DNA from: Flavobacterium azooxidireducens
Lineage (GTDB): Bacteria > Bacteroidota > Bacteroidia > Flavobacteriales > Flavobacteriaceae
Reading direction: 5' to 3'
Assembly: GCF_023195775.1 (NCBI RefSeq)
Contig: NZ_CP096205.1
Span: forward strand, 3,431,001 to 3,495,000
Length of the DNA stretch: 64,000 bases
The notes under the pieces were generated by a model. That model was not told the origin of the DNA. It searched no databases and saw nothing but the letters and a program-made list of their open reading frames with translations. Position numbers and translations under genes: made by a program. Of this stretch, positions 28,701 through 36,042 are shown piece after piece; position 1 is the stretch's first letter; each line of letters opens with the position of its first letter.

Positions 28701-29653
28701 TAGCTAATTTGATATTTCTTGGCTAAATCTTTCATGTCCGGCCACCAAACATTTCTAACAAAATCGGAAATGGAAAGATTCATTTCAGATTTTATAGGTT
28801 CCATTTTTGTGTCGTATAATGGCGAAGGAAAATCATCTAAAAAGATTGTACTGGTGTTGGCAATTGGATATGGAATTCCTTCTAAACCCATCATCATTCC
28901 TGAAAATAATAATCCTCTATCCATTTTTTCAAATTCAAAGGTAGAATTCAAATTGATGACTCTCCCCTTCCCTATTTTGGACTCTAAAATGGCCGGATAA
29001 GATGGATTATTAATGGATGTGGCATAGATTTTAATTTTAGTTAAATCAAAATTTTCGCCACTCATCCCGAAATGAATAATTGATTCTCGGGTAGAAGTTC
29101 CTGCTAAAGTTGGAATAAAATTTTCTTTAAAATTAATTCCAACAGAAGTTACATCGGTTAAATAATCTGAATTTGTTTTCATTCCGATCATAAAACCAAA
29201 ACGTTTATCTTCACAAGCAAACGGAAGATATAGCGTTCCACCATCTGAAACGAATTTTAAAATTTTAGCTACTGAAGCATCATTTAGTTTTTTTGTTTCC
29301 AAAACACACAGAACACGAGTTGAAGGTGCAATTTCTAAGTTTGCATTCCAAGCTTTAATATTGATGTTTTTGAATGGAATTTTTGTGTAATTACATAGTT
29401 TTTTGATGTGATTGCTGTATTTTACACTGATTGGATTTTCAAAATCTACGACATATTCTACCAAAGGAGGAAGATTTAAATCGGTGTCTGAATAATGTCT
29501 TAATGAACTGTTTTTTCCATCTTTATCTTTTGAAAATAAATCAATATTGTTGGGATTCATTATCGCATCAAAGTCGGCACAGCTTGAAAAAATCAACACA
29601 AAAGCCATGAGGCTGTGTATGATTATTCGATTTAAGTTTGCACGGGTTTTCAT
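25727..29653 (-). CDS. PelA-deacetylase-like + PelB-like (TPR, beta-barrel) fusion lipoprotein
   Basis: 1308 residues. A lipoprotein signal ends at SSC (Cys about 25). Residues ~60-640 hold a DUF2194/polysaccharide-deacetylase-like region with FLDDFPSP (Asp pair near 272) and HELGFHGYNH (near 368-375), which look like the metal-binding Asp and His-x3-His motifs of CE4-like deacetylases. Residues ~690-960 are helical TPR-like repeats (WLYANEKNYQKAYDWSF, ALMANYYHDMGKFKEAW). Residues ~1000-1308 have alternating aromatic beta strands typical of an outer-membrane barrel (QYWSRIRFEM, FQFGAGVNKTF, TVQFGLKHSF). In Pseudomonas these jobs are split between PelA and PelB. It is the last gene of the operon, 2 bp after its neighbour. 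Confidence 0.75.
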   Translation of the reverse strand: MKTRANLNRIIIHSLMAFVLIFSSCADFDAIMNPNNIDLFSKDKDGKNSSLRHYSDTDLNLPPLVEYVVDFENPISVKYSNHIKKLCNYTKIPFKNINIKAWNANLEIAPSTRVLCVLETKKLNDASVAKILKFVSDGGTLYLPFACEDKRFGFMIGMKTNSDYLTDVTSVGINFKENFIPTLAGTSTRESIIHFGMSGENFDLTKIKIYATSINNPSYPAILESKIGKGRVINLNSTFEFEKMDRGLLFSGMMMGLEGIPYPIANTSTIFLDDFPSPLYDTKMEPIKSEMNLSISDFVRNVWWPDMKDLAKKYQISYTAVPAFDYNAKTDPPFLFSQWDAKKVSTGGRVEPVSSWLMRDCIKNGHELGFHGYNHVSLVKRDWKKPEFIVTALEGVQKKWKVSSFGDLPISYVPPSNYIDQMGLKRLKEGLPSISFMCSLYLGETYDGGNREFDFDPYHHGMFDYPRISSGFEVDNNSKYNIQSMYLYTGIWNHFVHPDDVYQIPSPFNKSAGDFELRNAKGLGWRKTKGKSGGLMAQFDKYLKEFTTAFPQSRFLNAGEGGFIALDWRASKFNHKSYDGKYIVEELNPENSMSNSQYWFLYGSLENAENIELQLKSIAVIFSKTKYLNGYLYSVYTNEPVIKIKDYREYRDKELDFIYNKVQNDYYTYIAKVKVFEQGEEDSAENYEEEIRLEKAALKQRMLAEPKIDYPTWNKYAEYMSWDNKGDEVWTMLEKHCTKYPTKENVMYSVELDRLIGYPNDLAMEKWINAQLLVNPRDKDLLNSYVANFNTPENREKIKQALIALLGVDTGKQSMFNYLQHLLWYEPQTALVELEKIEPSEDYRELATNITWLYANEKNYQKAYDWSFYSNEIDIANKMEWLFQLKQYDNLINEYNSHMDKNPDDYKTKALMANYYHDMGKFKEAWILASELPESKEKESLRKALNADVVYQDEFLQQDLLANYPELFLDNVRMAVTKTNRLKYGNFIESENEIQTNKDRTASLATRHSYNFYDKKKNLHRFAGTYSEFFPLIRSTVDTIIGDSSSQNNQDNQQLIISDDNKFTRVYGVEYQYKNPFSFDKYQYWSRIRFEMDNYQQTYFQFGAGVNKTFKKNFSSAQVNVFPVQTAPGHAKEIYHVQSVLYQSVYFMKKINATLGIESNYYTKSKTNTDFITDNNIDISATLRVAWDDGEEKKSRLIPFLESSIQTGSADISDGYPYWMLDKRLFGGGGLSYSYGLEANDFKAKVEAAYFFDDYADVFQRFSGTISYRLFNYTALVAGFEIFNQDKFYSNTVQFGLKHSFREKNRTK

Positions 29654-29655
29654 AC

Positions 29656-31626
29656 TTAATAGATTAGGTCATCAATCTTACTTGATTTGGGTTCGTTTTC
29701 AATTTCATACACGTTTACGTAGGGGCTTTCGTAATACAAAGAGACTTTTCTACCTCTTTTTTCTAACGTGTTAATATGTTCCTTTAACAGGGGTTCTAAT
29801 TGATTTTGATCGGCAAAATGATTTTCTGTTTCTGTGTTGTCATGATAAACAAATACCAAAACACTTTTAGGAATTACGTATTGCGGATTTTCAACAAAAA
29901 ATTTTGGTTTCTTTCTGTTGTAATGATAGATGGAATCACTTTCTAAGTAACTGAATAAAAAGTCTTCGTAGTTAATAAAAAAGTGTTTGTTTAAACTTAA
30001 AGTTTGTGCGATATTATCATTCACAACCGCATAGCTATGTGGAAAATATTCATGCAGAATTTTATCATACGCATCTAAAACCATTCGAGGTGTTTTGTCT
30101 GAGGTTTTGATGTTTTTAAGTGGGTGTATTTGCGAATAAATAATTCCACCAAAGGCCAAAAGTGAAACTGCTACAGCAATTGGTACTTTAAATCGAAACA
30201 CTTTTTTATAAATAGGAAATAATACTCTTAACAAAACAGCTGCCGTAATTCCGAAACAAATTGGAATAAAAACAGATAATGCCAAACGTAACAAATCAGA
30301 ATCAATCCATTCTACATGAATAAAACTCAATGTTACTAAAAGATTGAAATATAACATAAAAACCAACGAAGGTTTCCATTGCTCTTTTTTATACCAAATT
30401 AAAAAAGGTAAAATAATGATGCTAAACAATGAACCGTATTGATAATATTTTAATAATTCATCAAACGGAATAATCAAATTAGGCATATAGGTAAATGATG
30501 TCACTGAAATTAAACTTGACTGCAAGAAAATTAAAAAGTCGTTTTGATAGTATTGACACATTAGAAAATAGGTTACCAAAACAGAACCTGTTCCCAGTAT
30601 GTAAGCCAAAAGAGCTATCCATTTAAATATTAAATAGTTTTTGTTTACAAACACCAAAGCAATTATAAAAAATGGTGGCATCAGAATTAATAAGGTAAAC
30701 AAATCGATTAATCCGATTGCAATAAAACAAATGGTTAAACTGGTGAAATAATTTATTTTTTTAAAATTTATAACATCAGGCTTAAGAATATAAACCATAG
30801 AAGGTATGGCAAATGTTAATCCCATTAAAACAGGCTCATTTTGTAACAAATAGTGAATTTCAATTGGAGAAAATGTATATAGAAAAACATAGGTAAGAAA
30901 AGCTACCATTGGAGCTAAAATTTTTGAGGAAGAGATTTTACGTATCGACCAAAAAACTACCAAACTCAGTATAATGTCTTCAAGAATTGCTAAACTTTGC
31001 AAACCAACTTCCGGACTCACGTCAACTAGTTTAGAATATAAATTACTCATGGCTAATTCGCCTTCAACTGAAACTGTTCCGCCGAACCAAATGTTTTCAT
31101 CAAAAAGGATAACCTTATTCAAGTTTGCCACCCACAAATCGGAAAGTAGATAGGTGTCATAAATATAAAAATAATATCTCCCAATAAATGCTCCTACTAT
31201 TAAAACTATAGTTGCATAAAAAATAAAAACACGATCATCCTTTAATTTTTTTGGCTTTTCTAATTGAACAAGTTCTCTGATGGGTTTTTTGTTTTCAGTA
31301 TCTTTTAAAAATTCAAAAAAACGAGACTTGGCTGTGTCTTTGAAATAACGTACCGGGTTTTTAAAATTTTTAATACCAACTACATCAACCAAAACCACGA
31401 ACATCATGATTAGAACATAATTAATTAGACTGTAAACATTAAATTGTATTAGAACAAAAATAATAACCAGCGATAAACTTCCGTACTTAAACCACTCATT
31501 TACAATAAACTGCAATAAATTGTGACTATATTCACGTTTAACTAACTTGTTGTTGCAGTAATACAAAAACATAAGCAAGAAAACGAGCCGAATGAAACCT
31601 AATAATATGGAGCTAGAAAGTATCAT
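29656..31626 (-). CDS. Unrecognised polytopic membrane protein of the Pel-like operon
   Basis: 656 residues with about 12-14 predicted membrane segments and a soluble C-terminal ~130 residues. A cytoplasmic-looking loop (~85-130) is rich in Lys and Glu. I do not recognise a family. The general shape, many helices plus a C-terminal extracytoplasmic domain, is like GT-C glycosyltransferases, and an acidic YDTYLLSDLW loop follows an early helix, but there is no firm motif. Its place between hydrolase and deacetylase/porin genes suggests a role in polymer synthesis or in assembling the inner-membrane complex, as PelD/PelE do in Pseudomonas. No GAF or GGDEF domain is visible. Confidence 0.7.
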   Translation of the reverse strand: MILSSSILLGFIRLVFLLMFLYYCNNKLVKREYSHNLLQFIVNEWFKYGSLSLVIIFVLIQFNVYSLINYVLIMMFVVLVDVVGIKNFKNPVRYFKDTAKSRFFEFLKDTENKKPIRELVQLEKPKKLKDDRVFIFYATIVLIVGAFIGRYYFYIYDTYLLSDLWVANLNKVILFDENIWFGGTVSVEGELAMSNLYSKLVDVSPEVGLQSLAILEDIILSLVVFWSIRKISSSKILAPMVAFLTYVFLYTFSPIEIHYLLQNEPVLMGLTFAIPSMVYILKPDVINFKKINYFTSLTICFIAIGLIDLFTLLILMPPFFIIALVFVNKNYLIFKWIALLAYILGTGSVLVTYFLMCQYYQNDFLIFLQSSLISVTSFTYMPNLIIPFDELLKYYQYGSLFSIIILPFLIWYKKEQWKPSLVFMLYFNLLVTLSFIHVEWIDSDLLRLALSVFIPICFGITAAVLLRVLFPIYKKVFRFKVPIAVAVSLLAFGGIIYSQIHPLKNIKTSDKTPRMVLDAYDKILHEYFPHSYAVVNDNIAQTLSLNKHFFINYEDFLFSYLESDSIYHYNRKKPKFFVENPQYVIPKSVLVFVYHDNTETENHFADQNQLEPLLKEHINTLEKRGRKVSLYYESPYVNVYEIENEPKSSKIDDLIY

Positions 31627-31629
31627 GAT

Positions 31630-32454
31630 TTATTTTGTGAAATTGGGAACAGATTGTAAATCTATTTTTCCAATAAAATACTCAAAGTTGGTTGATGAGA
31701 GACGTTTTACAATTTGATCATAAAGTAGTTTGTTATCTGCATATTCGATGAGTAAAACCGGAATTTTATATTTAGAACTTGCTTCTATTATGTTTTTCAA
31801 TCGAATTGTAAAATCATTGTTTTCTCTAAGTTTATATGTGTTATCTGTGAAACTGAAATCTGTTGCAACCGATTCAAATAAAACCGATTCGATGAAGTTT
31901 TTGGTGTCCGGAATTAATTCTAATCCTGAATTTTGAACCAAAACATGATTAGGATATTCTTTTTTAATTCTTTGAATTAAGGAAACCAGTTCATTTCGTT
32001 GAGCAAATTGAGGACCGAATGACGAAAAATTATCAATATTATCTAAAAATAAACCATCAAAACCTTTGTCTAATACTTTTTTAATTAACGACATTAAGAC
32101 CACCGAAGTTGATTTGTCTTTTAAATTTAAATAATAACTATCCCAATTATTGTTTTTTCCTAATGTTCTGTTTTTTAATAATTTATAATGTATTGCATTA
32201 CTGTTTACTTCACCTAAACTAATGTAGGCCAAAACATTTTTATTATTCTTTTTTATTTGCTTAATGTCTTCGGTTTTAAAGTTTTTTTCCTCTAAAATAA
32301 CATAGTTATACCCTTTAATTTTAGCTGGATCTAATTTACCGTAGCATACCAAAACAGTGCTCTTGTTAACAGGATTGCTGAAAACAGGAGTGGAAAGCAA
32401 CGATGGCAAAAGCCATAAAAACAAATTAAAACGACGCATAATAATGATAATCAA
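31630..32454 (-). CDS. GH114/GH166-type glycoside hydrolase (TIM barrel), Pel-like
   Basis: 274 residues (269 if the second ATG at 32439 is used, which gives a more usual signal peptide MRRFNLFLWLLPSLLS). The mature part is a TM1410/GH114-like barrel: VLAYISLGEVNS, KGFDGLFLDNIDNF (candidate catalytic Asp) and VLFESVATDFSF (candidate Glu). In Pseudomonas PelA this hydrolase type is the N-terminal half of one protein; here it is a free periplasmic enzyme. The start overlaps the end of pelG by 14-29 nt and the next gene follows after 3 bp. It probably trims or edits a galactosaminoglycan-like polymer. Confidence 0.8.
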   Translation of the reverse strand: MIIIIMRRFNLFLWLLPSLLSTPVFSNPVNKSTVLVCYGKLDPAKIKGYNYVILEEKNFKTEDIKQIKKNNKNVLAYISLGEVNSNAIHYKLLKNRTLGKNNNWDSYYLNLKDKSTSVVLMSLIKKVLDKGFDGLFLDNIDNFSSFGPQFAQRNELVSLIQRIKKEYPNHVLVQNSGLELIPDTKNFIESVLFESVATDFSFTDNTYKLRENNDFTIRLKNIIEASSKYKIPVLLIEYADNKLLYDQIVKRLSSTNFEYFIGKIDLQSVPNFTK

Positions 32455-34039
32455 GTTTTTTGAAAAAACGGAAAATGTGTTTTAGTGTGTAAAACATAAA
32501 AAACATGGCTCCGGCTAACATTCCCACAACACTATATTCAAAACTCACAAATCGGCTAAGAATAAAACCAACTGTAAGGTTTATTGCTATTGCATAAATA
32601 ATTCCTTTTAGTGGTTGTTCTGTTTGACCTAAAGTAAACAAATACAGCGTATTAAGCATTCCCCAAGCTAAGAAGAAATAGCCTAAACCGCCAATGTAAG
32701 TAACTTTTACACTTAATTTTCCTAATTCTTCGTGAAATTGACCTTTGTAACCCCAAGAAGCAAACATCAATTGATAGATAATTACAAAAATTACTGCTGC
32801 AGTTATCAATAAAATAATGATATTTTGCCAATATAATTTATGCAATTCTTTATTGAATAGTTTTGAATTTTCAAACTGCACCAACTTTTGTGTAATATCT
32901 AAAAAGCGAGTAAACGAAGCAATACTGAATTCTAAAACTCCTGATAATAAAAGGAAAACCAAAATTGCCATATCCATTCCAAGTTCATAATCTTTTTCAA
33001 AATAAATTAAAAAAGGAAGCTGACCATCGGCCGTTGTAGACCAAGCAAGAATTCTATCAATAAAGATAAATAAGTAAACACAAATTCCGTATAAAAAATA
33101 ACGATGATTTTGATAAATAAACACTGATGTTTTAATGTTTAAATCTGCTTTTGGCGGATGCTTTCTTAAAAAACTTTTAAAGAAAAAATGCAAATACGTT
33201 TTAGCTGAAATGATTGCAACGCTAATCCCAAACCAATGCGTATAATAAATTAAAAGGTTAGTATATTTATTTAAAACAACTGTTACAAAAGTTCCCAAAA
33301 TAACAGCAACAGTAATCATCCAACGTTGTCTGATTGTGTGCAATGGTGCTAAAACCAGTAAAAGAACGCCTATTAAAAATGCATAAGCAAATATGATAAA
33401 CAGTACTTTATAAGGATAAATATGAATAAAAGAATTCACAAATAGTATGACTGCAAAAACAACAAAAAGTGTTTTAATGCCTAATTTTAAAAGATAATCG
33501 ATGGTTTTTTTAGTCATAGAATAATCAAGATAGTTCCAATAAAAAGTAGCTTGACGACCTATTACTTGAACAAATCCTCCAGTGGAAACAATACCAATAA
33601 TTACACCTAAAACAACTGCTGTAGATTGCAAATGATTAAAATGAACGTGTGTCCACAACGAATAACCAAAAACAACAATAGCAGCAATTTGAAGAAAAAC
33701 AGGAAGAAGATGAAAAATTCCGAGAGGATAATACTGAGCAAAAATTTTAGCTTTAACAGCCATGTAATCCGAAAGTTGAATAGTTTCCGGATTGGTTTCT
33801 ATGTATTCACGTTGTTTGACATTCAAACTCTCTTTATGCTCCAAAGACGTTGTAAGTTGTCTATAGACATAATTTGCTAAATCCTGAATGTCTGAAACAC
33901 CATAATCAGCTTGTGTATCGATATCTCTAATGCCAAAAGATTCTATGGTAGCGGCTACAACTCTGCTGCTCACCGGTTTACCTATTTTATCTTTTACATT
34001 ATTTATTAATACTTTTATATTTTCACTATGCTTTTCCAT
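32426..34039 (-). CDS. pelG: PelG-like polysaccharide transporter
   Basis: 537 residues. About 12 membrane helices start near residue 105, with PelG-like signatures in STGGFVQVIGRQATFYWN, YFLYGICVYLFIFIDRILAWS and a charged ASFTRFLDITQKLVQFEN loop. The family belongs to the MATE/MOP-like exporters that pass Pel polymer across the inner membrane with PelF. The first ~100 residues are soluble and include FGIRDIDTQADYGVSDIQDLANYVYRQL, an extension that classical PelG, as I recall it, lacks. It lies 70 bp after pelF and overlaps the hydrolase gene. Confidence 0.78.
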   Translation of the reverse strand: MEKHSENIKVLINNVKDKIGKPVSSRVVAATIESFGIRDIDTQADYGVSDIQDLANYVYRQLTTSLEHKESLNVKQREYIETNPETIQLSDYMAVKAKIFAQYYPLGIFHLLPVFLQIAAIVVFGYSLWTHVHFNHLQSTAVVLGVIIGIVSTGGFVQVIGRQATFYWNYLDYSMTKKTIDYLLKLGIKTLFVVFAVILFVNSFIHIYPYKVLFIIFAYAFLIGVLLLVLAPLHTIRQRWMITVAVILGTFVTVVLNKYTNLLIYYTHWFGISVAIISAKTYLHFFFKSFLRKHPPKADLNIKTSVFIYQNHRYFLYGICVYLFIFIDRILAWSTTADGQLPFLIYFEKDYELGMDMAILVFLLLSGVLEFSIASFTRFLDITQKLVQFENSKLFNKELHKLYWQNIIILLITAAVIFVIIYQLMFASWGYKGQFHEELGKLSVKVTYIGGLGYFFLAWGMLNTLYLFTLGQTEQPLKGIIYAIAINLTVGFILSRFVSFEYSVVGMLAGAMFFMFYTLKHIFRFFKKLDYHYYASF

Positions 34040-34109
34040 TTTGCATTAGTAGAACACATACATTCTATTTTTGGTTAGGTTTGGGTCTAGGTGTAAATTT
34101 GGGTGGGGT

Positions 34110-35660
34110 TTATGAGGCTTTTACAGATTGTATTTCATCAAGTGATTGGATTAAAATTGGCATTTGTACTTCTTTAACTTCACGAGTAACAACTCTTTCA
34201 TATACTTCTTCATAAGCATTGATGAATTTTCCAATGGTGAAATTATCAATTACTTTTTTTCTTGCATTAATTCCCATTTGCTCTCTTAATTCTTTGTTGT
34301 TAAGAAGCTCCACTACTCTATTTCCAATATCTTCGGCATCTTTTGGTTTACAAATATAACCACAAGAATTATCTAAAGCTTCGGTTACTCCACCAACATC
34401 TGTTGCAACAACAGGAATTCCACAACTCATTGATTCCAATACGGTGTATGGAAAACCTTCGGAAATAGAAGTTAGTATCGAAATATCACCTTCACAAAAC
34501 AATTCGCTTGGATTTTCATGATAACCTGCTAATTTGAAATTGTCTCTCAAATCCAATTCATCAATCAACCGTTCGCATTCTGCAGTATATTCAGGAACAG
34601 CATTATTGTCACCATAAACCAAATACTGAATATTCGGAATTTGACGTTTTGCTACTTCACATGATTTTATCATCGTAACAATATCTTTCAAATCAAAAAT
34701 ACGTGCAGCTGCCACCACTGTTGGAATATCTTTTAAATGTTCCGGTTTTGGTGCTGGTTTAAATACGTTGTGATCGATTCCGTTATAAATAATTTCAATT
34801 TTTTCCGGATCTGCTCCGTACATTTTCTCCCATTTGATATTGAACTTGTTTACAGACAGAATTTTATCTGCTTTGTAATAAACCAATTCAGTAACACATT
34901 CAGAAAATTTAATCAACATCTTTTTAAGGAAAAATGAATATTCTGAAGAGTTGATTGCTAATAAACGTTCACGAATAAAAACACCGTGCTCGGTAACAAT
35001 CATAGGTGTTCCATATTTATACTTTAAAACTAAAGCAGGAATTACAGGAAAACCGGATAAGGTTAAATGAGAAACATCAACTCTTGGTACATCAACAGAA
35101 AGCGGAATTAAAAAACGGTAAATCCAACGCATTCCGGATGTTAAATCATATAATGATACTTTTTCGTTTTCTTGTTCAGAATTCAAATCAGAAACCATAT
35201 AACAAAAAGTTCTCCATACAGGCTCACTTTTCATCGTTTTTTTGTAATCGTGCTTTTGAAAATAACGCCACATTTTTTGGATGGTTTCATCAAAAGCTCT
35301 CACATCTCTATTATTTGAAAAAATGTGTCTAAGTAAATCTTGAAAAACAGGAATAAAAACCTGATTGATTTTATCTAAATCGTTTTTTTCCTTTCGGGAA
35401 ATAATTTTATAGTATTTTTTGCCATAATCAATCATTTCCTGGGGCTCCATTGGAGACCAAAGTGGAACTTGAATTAGGCTTTTTACGTTTTCGCTTAGTT
35501 TATATTTGGTTTTAGACTCAAATTCTGCGTTAATGGAATAAAGTGTAAAGTTTGAATTTTTCACTTCATTACAAAGCATGTGAGCCCATGTAGAAACTCC
35601 ACCGCCATTAAAAGGATAAGTACCTTCTAAAATTAACATTACATCGTGCTTTTTGCTCAT
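34110..35660 (-). CDS. pelF: PelF-like GT4 glycosyltransferase
   Basis: 516 residues with a two-domain GT-B fold. The N-terminal motif LILEGTYPFNGGGVSTWAHML is typical of PelF, and the C-terminal half has SEGFPYTVLESMSCGIPVVATDVGG with the GT4 E-x7-E pattern. It is a cytoplasmic enzyme that uses UDP-HexNAc in Pel synthesis in other bacteria; the donor here is inferred. First gene of the operon, with a well-matched promoter ~200 bases upstream. The start at 35660 gives the family N-terminus. Confidence 0.87.
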   Translation of the reverse strand: MSKKHDVMLILEGTYPFNGGGVSTWAHMLCNEVKNSNFTLYSINAEFESKTKYKLSENVKSLIQVPLWSPMEPQEMIDYGKKYYKIISRKEKNDLDKINQVFIPVFQDLLRHIFSNNRDVRAFDETIQKMWRYFQKHDYKKTMKSEPVWRTFCYMVSDLNSEQENEKVSLYDLTSGMRWIYRFLIPLSVDVPRVDVSHLTLSGFPVIPALVLKYKYGTPMIVTEHGVFIRERLLAINSSEYSFFLKKMLIKFSECVTELVYYKADKILSVNKFNIKWEKMYGADPEKIEIIYNGIDHNVFKPAPKPEHLKDIPTVVAAARIFDLKDIVTMIKSCEVAKRQIPNIQYLVYGDNNAVPEYTAECERLIDELDLRDNFKLAGYHENPSELFCEGDISILTSISEGFPYTVLESMSCGIPVVATDVGGVTEALDNSCGYICKPKDAEDIGNRVVELLNNKELREQMGINARKKVIDNFTIGKFINAYEEVYERVVTREVKEVQMPILIQSLDEIQSVKAS

Positions 35661-36042
35661 AACTTTTAGATAATAAAATTCCGTTCGTCGATGAATCTGC
35701 CTATGCAGAACCAGACAATTTGGTGCACTTTAACAATCTTAGGGTGGTTTGTGGTATTTTTTTGGAACGCCGGCTTTTGGGGACGACTCTAAAAAAAAGT
35801 GATTTACTTGATAAAAACTATAGTAACATTTTATTAATTAATTCTTCAATCTGTAAAACACAAATCAAATGTAAAACTAATTATATACCACACAAAATAA
35901 AAACCTTGAAATCTGTTGAAAACACTCATTTCATCGACGAAATACACACCTAAAAGATGAGTAACCTAAATAGTCGATAAACGGTAAATTAAATTTTAAA
36001 CAGGGTAAAAAGCTTAAAATTTTAACATAAAATAAGACAGAA
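35661..36042 (-). promoter_or_regulatory. 382-bp upstream region of the Pel-like operon
   Basis: No gene is supported here. It contains the promoter at 35866-35896, a long leader of about 200 nt, and two inverted TTCATCGAC motifs: plus strand at 35930-35938, just upstream of the -33 element, and minus strand at 35687-35695 in the leader. The leader could hold a regulatory RNA, but I recognise no known class. Confidence 0.5.
35866..35896 (-). promoter_or_regulatory. Promoter of the Pel-like operon
   Basis: The minus strand shows TTTG at 35893-35896, a 19-base spacer and TACATTTG at 35866-35873. Both elements and the spacing match the Bacteroidota promoter consensus exactly. Transcription would start near 35859. 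Confidence 0.65.

Noticed and set aside
35720..35953. 77-codon ORF in the pelF upstream region
   Set aside because: It runs through the consensus promoter on the opposite strand, has biased A/T-rich codons and no recognisable protein features.
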